DNA of 64,000 bases from Parvibaculaceae bacterium. Lineage in GTDB: Bacteria; Pseudomonadota; Alphaproteobacteria; Parvibaculales; Parvibaculaceae. The notes beneath the pieces were generated by a model. The model ran no database searches. It had not been told where the DNA came from and worked only from the letters and a program-made list of their open reading frames with translations. The position numbers and the translations under genes are program-made. The first letter of the stretch is position 1, and the number at the start of each line of letters is the position of its first letter. Where the stretch lies: contig JAHBYJ010000001.1 of assembly GCA_019636015.1 (NCBI GenBank), positions 1,116,001 through 1,180,000 of the forward strand. Reading direction: 5' to 3'. Below are positions 8,460 through 15,757 of the stretch, one piece after another.

Positions 8460-9172
8460 TGAAGCGCGCAGTTTTTCTTTCGGTCCCTCTGCTCATCGCC
8501 TCGCTCGCTATCGCCCGCGCCGAAACCGGCACCGTGGCGATGGATCATGGGCCCGATCTCTTCCACAAGATCGTGACGGAGGTGGACTTCGCCGCGCGCG
8601 ATGGCGGCGAGTGGCGCTGGCATGTCGATGGCTGGGTCGGCGGCGATGTCGAGCGCGTCTGGATTCGCTCAACCGGCAAGATTGCGGATAGCGAGGTGGA
8701 GAAGGCCGAGTTTCAACTTCTCTATGGCTGGAACGTGCACCCCTTCTGGGACGTGCTCATCGGAGCCCGGCAGGATCTGGAGCCCGACAGCAAGACATGG
8801 GCAGCCGCAGGCGTCACCGGCCTCGCGCCCTATTTCTTCGAGACGGATGCGACAGCCTTCCTCTCAACGGAGGGCGATGCCGCACTGCGCCTTGAGCAGT
8901 CGCTCGACATTCCCGTCACGCAGAAACTCATCGCCGAGCCGCATGTCGAGCTGAACGCCTATGCGCAGGACATTCCCGAACGCGGCATCGGCGCCGGATT
9001 CTCCGATGTGGAGCTCGGGTTGAAGCTTCGCTACGAGATCACCCGCAAATTCGCGCCCTATGCCGCGCTCACATGGGAGCGGGCGCTGGGCGAAACGGCA
9101 TCGCGGGCGCGATCCGCCGGCGAAAGCGTCGAGGAAACGGCCTTGCGCATCGGCGTCCGCGTCTGGTTCTGA
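8459..9172 (+). CDS. copB: Outer-membrane copper resistance protein B
   Basis: A 237-residue protein with a signal peptide (ending IARAE) and a beta-strand-rich body of the CopB family (PF05275). The recognisable features are FHKIVTEVDF near the mature N-terminus, LLYGWNVHPFWDVLIGARQD, and a C-terminal strand ending IGVRVWF, with a terminal Phe as in outer-membrane barrels. Unlike pseudomonad CopB it has almost no His/Met-rich N-terminal repeat. The copper-rich region sits instead in CopA. The start codon overlaps the copA stop (TGATG), so the two are translationally coupled. It ends seven bases before the convergent glucan synthase gene. Confidence 0.9.
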   Translation: MKRAVFLSVPLLIASLAIARAETGTVAMDHGPDLFHKIVTEVDFAARDGGEWRWHVDGWVGGDVERVWIRSTGKIADSEVEKAEFQLLYGWNVHPFWDVLIGARQDLEPDSKTWAAAGVTGLAPYFFETDATAFLSTEGDAALRLEQSLDIPVTQKLIAEPHVELNAYAQDIPERGIGAGFSDVELGLKLRYEITRKFAPYAALTWERALGETASRARSAGESVEETALRIGVRVWF

Positions 9173-9178
9173 CCGTGC

Positions 9179-11926
9179 TTACTCCGCAGGCGAAAGCTCG
9201 GCCACCGGCTCCGGCTTCTTGTCGCGACGGAAGAGCGAGGGCAGCACGTTTATGAAAGAGAGCAACACCGCCGAGGCATAGGGCACCGACTGCACCAGCA
9301 GCACGCCGACCCAGAGCCGCGAATGGCTGTCGGAGAATTCCGGCGTCATCAGGAAGCCGATGGTGAGGCCCCAGAGGAGCGTCAGCATCACCGCTTCCTC
9401 GCGCACCTGGATGAGCGCGGCGGCGAGCGGCGGCTTGTCCTCGCATTTCGGGGTGCGGATGAAGGGCTTGCTAGTGGTGATCATGCCATTGAGCATCGCC
9501 TTCGCCACGGTGTGCGTGAGGCCGAGTGCGGCCACGCCGGCACCGAGACTTTCGACGAAGCTGCAATCGCGCACGCGCACGGCATAGAGCCAGAGCGAGC
9601 GGATGAACTTGAAGGCGAAGCTGCCGATCGTCGGGATGAGGAAGGCGGCGACCGGCAGATAGACGGTATGCGGCTGATAGAGCGCCCAGGCCGAGAGTAC
9701 GATGCTTGCCGTGGTGAAAAGGAGGGCGAGCCCGTCCGCGAACCAGGGAAGCCATCCCGCGAGGAAATAATAGCGCTGCGCGCCCGAGAGCCCGCGCTTG
9801 CTGCTCGCCCAAGGCGCGAGCGCGTCCCAGTGATGCTTGACGATCTGCACCGCGCCATAGGCCCAGCGGAAACGCTGGCTGATATAGCCCGACAGCGTAT
9901 CGGGCGTAAGGCCGCGTCCGAAGGAATGGTTCACATAGACGCTGTCATAGCCCGCGCGATAAAGCTTGATGCCGAGTTCCGCATCCTCGCAGATGCACCA
10001 CTCCGCCCAGCCGCCCACGCGCTTCAGGGCGGTCTTGCGCACCATGGTCATGGTGCCGTGCTGGATGACGGCGTTGAAATTGTTCCGCTGCACCATGCCG
10101 ATATGGAAGAAACCGGCATATTCCCAATAGGTCATGTTCTTGAACATGCTTTCATGCCGGTCGCGATAATCCTGCGGCGCCTGCACGAAGCCGACATCAT
10201 GCTTGTCGAAATAGGGAATGAGTACCTTCAGCCAGTTGGACGAAACCTGATAGTCGCTGTCGATGACGGCGATGATCTCTGCATCCTCCGCCGTCTTCTC
10301 GAGGCCGAAATTGAGCGCACCTGCCTTGAAGCCCGGCCAGTTTTCGAGATGGAAGAAGCGGAATTTCGGCCCAAGCTGCGCGCAGGCATCGCGCACCGGC
10401 TCCCACACGGCGGGATCGGTCGTGTTGTTGTCGAGAACGAGGACTTCGTAATTCTCGTAGTCGAGCTTTGCCAGTGCCTCCAGCGTCTCGCGCACCATTT
10501 CCGGCGGCTCGTTATGGATCGGGACATGGATCGAGACCTTGCGCGTCGGGCTTACCTTCGTTTCGTCGAAGGGTTCGAAGTGGCGCTCGCCGCGCCGCGT
10601 CCAGATCACCTCCACGAATTCGATGGCCTCGGCGAGCAGCACGATGAGGAGCAGTCCCTGCGCGAAGAAGAGGAAGCTCCAGATCGTCATGCCGACCCAG
10701 GTGAAATAGAGCCCGGTCACCGACAGCCCCGCCCAGGCGATAGCGGAGCCCGCCACTTGCGTCAGCACAGCGAAGATGACGACGCCCATGGGCCGCACAT
10801 GGCGCTGCCGCAGCATGAAAAGCATGGCGGGGACAAGCGCGAGGCCCGCGGCGAGCGAGGCCCAGAAGCGCCATTCCGGTGCCTCGTTGATACTGCCGGC
10901 CATGGGGAATTTCGGCTGCCGGTCGGCGTTATAGATGCCCCAGAAGGCACCGGCGGCGCCTTCCTCGGAGGCCTTCCACGGCTGGTCGAAAGCCTCCATC
11001 ACGTAATAGGTGAGGTCTTCCGTCTTGGCGCGGTTGAGGAAGCCGCGCATGAAGGTCGCCTGATTGACGAGCGAGGCGACGGCCTCGGTCCTCAGTTCCG
11101 CTTCCGGAATGCCGGGATAAGGGCGGCGCGGGATTACCTTGCCGCGGCTAGGCCAGCCGACTTCGGTCACCACGATGGGCTTGCCGGGATAGGCGGCTTC
11201 AAGTTCGTCCAGCCGCTCGAAGACGGAATTCACCGCCTCGTTGATCGGAATGCCTTCCCAATAGGGCAGTAGCTGCACGGCAATGTAATCCACCGCCTGC
11301 ACGAGTTCTGGATGCTGGAGCCAGATATGTGGCGGCTCGGCCGTCGAAACCGGCTTCCAGATCTTCTCCTTGGCGCGGCGGATATAGGCGATCAACTCCT
11401 CAACCGGCAGGTCGTTGCGGAGCAGCGCCTCGTTACCCACCATCACGCGCACCACATTGCGGCGCGGCGCGACCTGGATGAGCCGTTCGAGCTCAACCTC
11501 GTTGCGTTCGATATTGGGGCCGATCCAGGCGCCAGCCGCGACCGAAAGCCCGTGTTTCGCGGCGAGTGCCGGAATTTCCTGCTGGCCATAGACCATGCTG
11601 TAGGTGCGGATTGCCTGCACCGTGCCCGCGAGAAGCTGCATGTCCTCTTCCATCTGCTCGATGGAAGGGTGCCGGTTCATGCGCGGGTCCTGCCCTTGCC
11701 TGTAGGGGCTGTAGGACAGACCGACGATTTCACCCGTCCAGGCCTCCGGCTCATGCGGCCGGTTGAGCGCCGCCCAGACCGCGAGATTGGCCGCGATGAC
11801 GATGGGCAGCACCACGAAAAGGAATATGGCCTGCCGGACGAAGACCGAATGCCGCCAGGAGCGCGGGTTCTTGGCCTCGCTGCCTTCCGGTCCGGCTTCG
11901 GGGGTCGGGAGTTCTTGGTTGTCCAT
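9179..11926 (-). CDS. GH17-GT2 fusion beta-glucan synthase (NdvB-like)
   Basis: A 915-residue inner-membrane enzyme. After one TM helix (about 30-52) comes a periplasmic GH17-like domain (about 65-345) with the acid/base Glu in VGNEALLRND (E166) and the nucleophile in VVTEVGWPSRG (E255). TM helices at about 355-440 lead to a cytosolic GT2 domain with DSD (556-558), ED (647-648) and QRFRW (684-688), then further TM helices. GT2 polymerises UDP-glucose. GH17 domains in such fusions act as beta-1,3-glucan transglycosylases. The layout matches NdvB/Glt proteins of Pseudomonas, Azotobacter and rhizobia that make periplasmic or cyclic beta-glucan. It stands alone, convergent with copB. Confidence 0.88.
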   Translation of the reverse strand: MDNQELPTPEAGPEGSEAKNPRSWRHSVFVRQAIFLFVVLPIVIAANLAVWAALNRPHEPEAWTGEIVGLSYSPYRQGQDPRMNRHPSIEQMEEDMQLLAGTVQAIRTYSMVYGQQEIPALAAKHGLSVAAGAWIGPNIERNEVELERLIQVAPRRNVVRVMVGNEALLRNDLPVEELIAYIRRAKEKIWKPVSTAEPPHIWLQHPELVQAVDYIAVQLLPYWEGIPINEAVNSVFERLDELEAAYPGKPIVVTEVGWPSRGKVIPRRPYPGIPEAELRTEAVASLVNQATFMRGFLNRAKTEDLTYYVMEAFDQPWKASEEGAAGAFWGIYNADRQPKFPMAGSINEAPEWRFWASLAAGLALVPAMLFMLRQRHVRPMGVVIFAVLTQVAGSAIAWAGLSVTGLYFTWVGMTIWSFLFFAQGLLLIVLLAEAIEFVEVIWTRRGERHFEPFDETKVSPTRKVSIHVPIHNEPPEMVRETLEALAKLDYENYEVLVLDNNTTDPAVWEPVRDACAQLGPKFRFFHLENWPGFKAGALNFGLEKTAEDAEIIAVIDSDYQVSSNWLKVLIPYFDKHDVGFVQAPQDYRDRHESMFKNMTYWEYAGFFHIGMVQRNNFNAVIQHGTMTMVRKTALKRVGGWAEWCICEDAELGIKLYRAGYDSVYVNHSFGRGLTPDTLSGYISQRFRWAYGAVQIVKHHWDALAPWASSKRGLSGAQRYYFLAGWLPWFADGLALLFTTASIVLSAWALYQPHTVYLPVAAFLIPTIGSFAFKFIRSLWLYAVRVRDCSFVESLGAGVAALGLTHTVAKAMLNGMITTSKPFIRTPKCEDKPPLAAALIQVREEAVMLTLLWGLTIGFLMTPEFSDSHSRLWVGVLLVQSVPYASAVLLSFINVLPSLFRRDKKPEPVAELSPAE

Positions 11927-12111
11927 CTATCGGTCCGTCGGGAAGAGACTGGGAATACGGCGCAATGTGGACATGTCGGCGGCCCAGCTCCGCCGGCTCC
12001 GGGCGGGCGGCGCCGGAACATTGCCCTTCTGATCTCGCACAATGACCAAATTAGGGCAAGGTTCCGGCAGGGGCCTCTTCAGCGCGTTAACACCCGCGCT
12101 GGACCTTGTCT

Positions 12112-13860
12112 TCAGTCGGCCGCCGCCGGAATGCGCACGCCGTCCGGCCGCTTCTGCGCCCCGCGCACCAGCCGCCCGTTCAGCGCCCCCGTCGGCTCGC
12201 CGTTCCGGAAGGCGACCGAGCCGGAAACGATGCTCGCCGTGTAGCCATCCGTCTTCTGGATGAGGCGCTTCCCGCCCGCCGGCAGGTCGTTGACGATATG
12301 CGGCGAATAAAGCGTGAGGCGGTCGAAATCGATCACGTTCACGTCGGCCTTCATGCCGGGTGCGAGCACGCCCCGGTCTTCCATGCCGACCAGCGCCGCG
12401 TTGCGCTGGGTGAGGCCATGGATCAGCCATTCGAGGGGGAGCTTGCGGCCCCGGCTGCGGTCGCGGCCCCAATGGGTGAGGAGCGTCGTCGGGAAGCTTG
12501 CATCGCAGATGATGCCGCAATGTGCGCCGCCATCCGACAGGCCGAAGGCCGTGTTCGGGTGTGTGAGCATGTATTCGACATCGGCGAGGCTCCCGCAGTG
12601 ATAGTTCATCAGCGGGAAATAGACGAGCGCACGGCCCTCGCGTTCCATCATCCAGTCGAGCACCACTTCGCGCGGATGCTTACCCGTGGCGGCGGCCACC
12701 GCCTTCGCGCTTTCTTCCGGTGCCGGCTCGTAATTCGGCCGCTCGCCGAGCGGGAACATCTTGTGATAGGCGGTGCAAAGCATCTCGATGATCTCGCCCG
12801 CCGGATATTGCGGCTCTTCCGCGAGAAGCTTCGCGCGGAACTCGGGGTCGCGCAGCGCCTTCATCTGTTGCTCGAGCGGCGCGCCCCAGATCTGCCGGAA
12901 AGTCTGGTGCATGACGAAGGGATTGAGCGAGGCGGTAAGGCCCAGCAGAAGCCCCGTTGCGCGCGGCGGCACCTGGCCGCGGATCGGCAGCCCGTCTGCA
13001 TTGGCGGCGGCAATATTGTCGAGCACGCGCTTCCAGACGGTCGGCCAGCGGTCGTCCTGTTCGATGGTGATCGACATGGGACGGCCCGAAAGCTCGACCA
13101 TGCCGCGCAGCATCGCGAATTCCTCATCCGTCTGCTTGAAATCGGCGATGAGCTGCAGCACGCCTTTCTGTGCCTTCCCCATCGCGCGCGCAATGCCGTG
13201 AAGCTCCATGGCTTCGGCCTTCAGCGTCGGCGTGGAGCCGCCCTTCACATCCTTGTGCTTCACCGTGCGCGAGGTGGAAAAGCCGAGCGCGCCGGCCTCG
13301 AGTGCTTCGACGACGAGCTTCGCCATCTCGGCGGTCTCGGCTTCCGTCGCGGGCTCGAGCGCGGGCGCCCGCTCGCCCATCACATAGGCGCGCACGGCGG
13401 CATGCGGAATCTGCAGGCCCACATCGAGTGCGAGCGGCGAGGCTTCCACCGCATCCATATATTCGGCGAAGCTTTCCCAGTTCCATTTGATGCCTTCGGC
13501 AAGCGCCGTACCCGGAATATCCTCGACGCCTTCCATGAGGCCGAGCAGCCATTCGCGGCTCTCCGGCTTGCAGGGTGCAAAGCCCACGCCGCAATTGCCC
13601 ATCACGGCGGTCGTCACGCCATGGAAGGTGGAGGGCTGGAGATAGGGGTCCCAGGTGACCTGGCCGTCGTAATGCGTATGCACATCGACGAAGCCCGGCG
13701 TCACGATCTGCCCGCGCGCGTCGATCTCCTCTGCGCCCGCGCCCGCAACCTTGCCGACCTCGACGATGCGGCCGCCCGAAATGGCGACATCGGCTTCTTG
13801 TGGCGCGGCCCCCGTCCCGTCGAAAACGGCGCCGCCGCGGATCACGATATCGTGGTTCAT
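12112..13860 (-). CDS. Amidohydrolase family protein, D-aminoacylase/N-acyl-D-amino acid deacylase-like
   Basis: A 582-residue metal-dependent hydrolase. The [12 protein letters not shown] motif gives the HxH metal site, [11 protein letters not shown] holds the conserved Cys of D-aminoacylases, and [11 protein letters not shown] contains the catalytic Asp. The composite beta-sandwich is formed by the N-terminus (IVIRGGAVFDGTG) and the C-terminus. It probably cleaves an amide or N-acyl bond, but the true substrate may not be a D-amino acid. ATG 13860 is preceded by GGGAGGGAG on the coding strand. A close relative lies at 27.6-29.3 kb. Confidence 0.9.
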   Translation of the reverse strand: MNHDIVIRGGAVFDGTGAAPQEADVAISGGRIVEVGKVAGAGAEEIDARGQIVTPGFVDVHTHYDGQVTWDPYLQPSTFHGVTTAVMGNCGVGFAPCKPESREWLLGLMEGVEDIPGTALAEGIKWNWESFAEYMDAVEASPLALDVGLQIPHAAVRAYVMGERAPALEPATEAETAEMAKLVVEALEAGALGFSTSRTVKHKDVKGGSTPTLKAEAMELHGIARAMGKAQKGVLQLIADFKQTDEEFAMLRGMVELSGRPMSITIEQDDRWPTVWKRVLDNIAAANADGLPIRGQVPPRATGLLLGLTASLNPFVMHQTFRQIWGAPLEQQMKALRDPEFRAKLLAEEPQYPAGEIIEMLCTAYHKMFPLGERPNYEPAPEESAKAVAAATGKHPREVVLDWMMEREGRALVYFPLMNYHCGSLADVEYMLTHPNTAFGLSDGGAHCGIICDASFPTTLLTHWGRDRSRGRKLPLEWLIHGLTQRNAALVGMEDRGVLAPGMKADVNVIDFDRLTLYSPHIVNDLPAGGKRLIQKTDGYTASIVSGSVAFRNGEPTGALNGRLVRGAQKRPDGVRIPAAAD

Positions 13861-14043
13861 GGGTCTCCCTCCCGGAAATGGCTCTAATGGCTTTGGGAGA
13901 AGGATAGCGGAAAACATGCTGGCCGCGTAAGCGCGTTCTCCGGTTCGCGCCGGAGCCTGCCCGATTCCATGGAACTTTCCAGTTTCCCGCGCATTTTCTT
14001 CCATGGTCCGTCAGGCAAGGGGAGAGGGAGCCGTGGCAGCCTG

Positions 14044-14550
14044 ATGATCGTCTGGCTCAAAATCATCCATATTCTCGCGGTTTCGATCTGGATGGCCGGG
14101 CTTGTCAGCCTGCCGGGGCTCTATGTGCAGCGCGCCCATGTGGCCGACCGCGACGCGCTCTACCGGCTGCAGCGCATGGTGCGCTTTTCCTATGTGGTCT
14201 TCGTCTCGCCGGCCGCTTTCGTGGCGGTCGCGAGTGGCATCGGCCTCATTTTCGCACGCGAGACTTTCACCTCCTGGATGTCGGCAAAGCTTGTCCTGGT
14301 GGGTGTGCTCGTCGTCATCCATACGCTGACTGGCCTCGTCATCATCCGGCTTTTCGAGGAAGGGCAGGTCTATCCGGTCTGGCGCTTCATCGGCGCGACG
14401 GCATTTGCGCTCGTGATGATCGTCGGCGTTCTCTATTTCGTGCTGGCGAAGCCCGATTTCGAATTCGCCGATCTTCTTCCCGCCGCTCTGTCGGAGCCCG
14501 GTGCGCTGCGGCCCATCGCCGACAGCATCAACCCCTGGGCGTCACCATGA
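14044..14550 (+). CDS. CopD/HemJ-like four-helix membrane protein
   Basis: A 168-residue integral membrane protein with four or five TM helices. The N-terminus WLKIIHILAVSIWMAGL and the later SWMSAKLVLV resemble the HemJ (protoporphyrinogen oxidase) and CopD families, where the early His and the Lys/Arg in these motifs are conserved. It could bind haem or be a membrane oxidase accessory, and its closeness to the cytochrome oxidase genes supports a haem link. The true role is not certain. ATG 14044 lies 13 bases after a GGGAGAGGGAG site, so a start a little upstream is possible. Its last 23 bases overlap the convergent DUF2231 gene. Confidence 0.65.
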   Translation: MIVWLKIIHILAVSIWMAGLVSLPGLYVQRAHVADRDALYRLQRMVRFSYVVFVSPAAFVAVASGIGLIFARETFTSWMSAKLVLVGVLVVIHTLTGLVIIRLFEEGQVYPVWRFIGATAFALVMIVGVLYFVLAKPDFEFADLLPAALSEPGALRPIADSINPWASP

Positions 14551-15028
14551 GGCCGATGCCGTGATGGAAGATCAGTTTTCCCCCATGCCAGCCGGCAAGC
14601 CCGGTGAGCCCCGCTGCAAGGAGCGAGAGAAGGAGCCCGTGCGGCAGCACGGCGTCCGGCATGTGAAGGCGGAGCCCCCAGTTGAGCCCCGCGACCGAGA
14701 GCAGCATCATCGCGGCAACGGCGTGCGCCCAGCTCGCCACGCGGCTGCGAATGCCCGGGACGAGAAGAAGCTCCACCGTGCCGACAAGCCCGGCGCCGAC
14801 CCCCGTCGCGAAGGCGAAGCCCGCCGACCAGAGCCCGGCGCGCAGCCAGAAGGGGTCGGCCGACCACCAGTAGAAAACATCGGCGCCGAGCGTCGCGATC
14901 ACCAGCGCGATCGGGAAATGCACGCTCATCGCATGCAGGGGATGCCCCGCGACCGCGACGGCGGAGCTCACATCCTTCTCGCTGATCTTCGCTTCGACCG
15001 GATTGTCGAGATTGCCGGATTCGCTCAT
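14528..15028 (-). CDS. DUF2231 domain membrane protein
   Basis: A 166-residue protein with four TM helices. The motif HPLHAMSVHFPIALVIATLGADVFYWWS is represented here in part by HPLHAMSVHFPIAL, the hallmark of DUF2231. The paired His residues could coordinate haem or a metal, which fits its position beside a terminal oxidase. The function of the family is unknown. The start codon at 15028 is only 42 bases from the start of the divergent coxB, so both must share a very compact promoter region. Confidence 0.8.
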   Translation of the reverse strand: MSESGNLDNPVEAKISEKDVSSAVAVAGHPLHAMSVHFPIALVIATLGADVFYWWSADPFWLRAGLWSAGFAFATGVGAGLVGTVELLLVPGIRSRVASWAHAVAAMMLLSVAGLNWGLRLHMPDAVLPHGLLLSLLAAGLTGLAGWHGGKLIFHHGIGLMVTPRG

Positions 15029-15070
15029 GGCCCTTCTCCCATTCGGCATATAACCCCGGCACCGGGAAAA

Positions 15071-15757
15071 ATGTTCCGCCAAGGCGGAACTTTCCTCGGC
15101 GCGCTTGCTCTGGCGGGCTGCAGTGGCGATCTCTCCGCGCTCGACCCGGCAGGCCCCGCCGCGCGCGACATTGCGCGACTCTGGTGGGCGATGCTCGCGG
15201 GCAGCGCGCTGCTCTTCCTTCTGGTGATGGGCCTCTTCGCCCTTGTCATGCTGCGGCCGGAGGCGGGGCGGCGCTGGTCGCCCCGCGCTTGGATTGTGGG
15301 CGGCGGCATTCTCATGCCCGTTCCGGTTCTCTTCGTGCTGCTCCTCTTCGCCTTCGGGCAGGGCGAGCGGCATCTGCCATGGCGCGGGGAGCACAATCCG
15401 GTGCGTATCGAGGCCCGCGCTCATATGTGGTTCTGGGAGTTTCATTATCTCGACTATCCGGATGTGGAGCCCACCGTCGACGTGCTGCACATCCCCGCGA
15501 ACTACGATGTCGATGTGATCGCGACCAGCGACAATGTCATCCACGGCTTCTGGGTGCCGCGCCTTGGCGGCAAGGTCGATGCGACCCCCGGCCATGAAAC
15601 GCTGGTGCGGCTTTACGCAGATCGCGCGGGCTCCTTCGGCGGCATATGCGCGGAATATTGCGGCACCGGCCACGCGGGCATGACCTTCCGCGTCGAGGCC
15701 CATACGCCCGCAGCGTTCCGCGCGGCACTCGGGCTTGGCGAGGAGGAGACGGAATGA
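15071..15757 (+). CDS. Cytochrome c oxidase subunit II (CuA subunit, lipoprotein)
   Basis: A 228-residue subunit that receives electrons from cytochrome c. A lipoprotein signal (lipobox LAGC, Cys17) and two TM helices precede a periplasmic cupredoxin domain. The CuA ligands are present: H158 in IHGFW, and C193, E195, C197, H201 and M204 in CAEYCGTGHAGM. There is no fused cytochrome c domain. The stop codon overlaps the start of the subunit I+III gene (ATGA). The set resembles the CoxMNOP-type alternative oxidases of rhizobia rather than the main aa3 operon, because no assembly genes (ctaB, ctaG) are nearby. Confidence 0.92.
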   Translation: MFRQGGTFLGALALAGCSGDLSALDPAGPAARDIARLWWAMLAGSALLFLLVMGLFALVMLRPEAGRRWSPRAWIVGGGILMPVPVLFVLLLFAFGQGERHLPWRGEHNPVRIEARAHMWFWEFHYLDYPDVEPTVDVLHIPANYDVDVIATSDNVIHGFWVPRLGGKVDATPGHETLVRLYADRAGSFGGICAEYCGTGHAGMTFRVEAHTPAAFRAALGLGEEETE

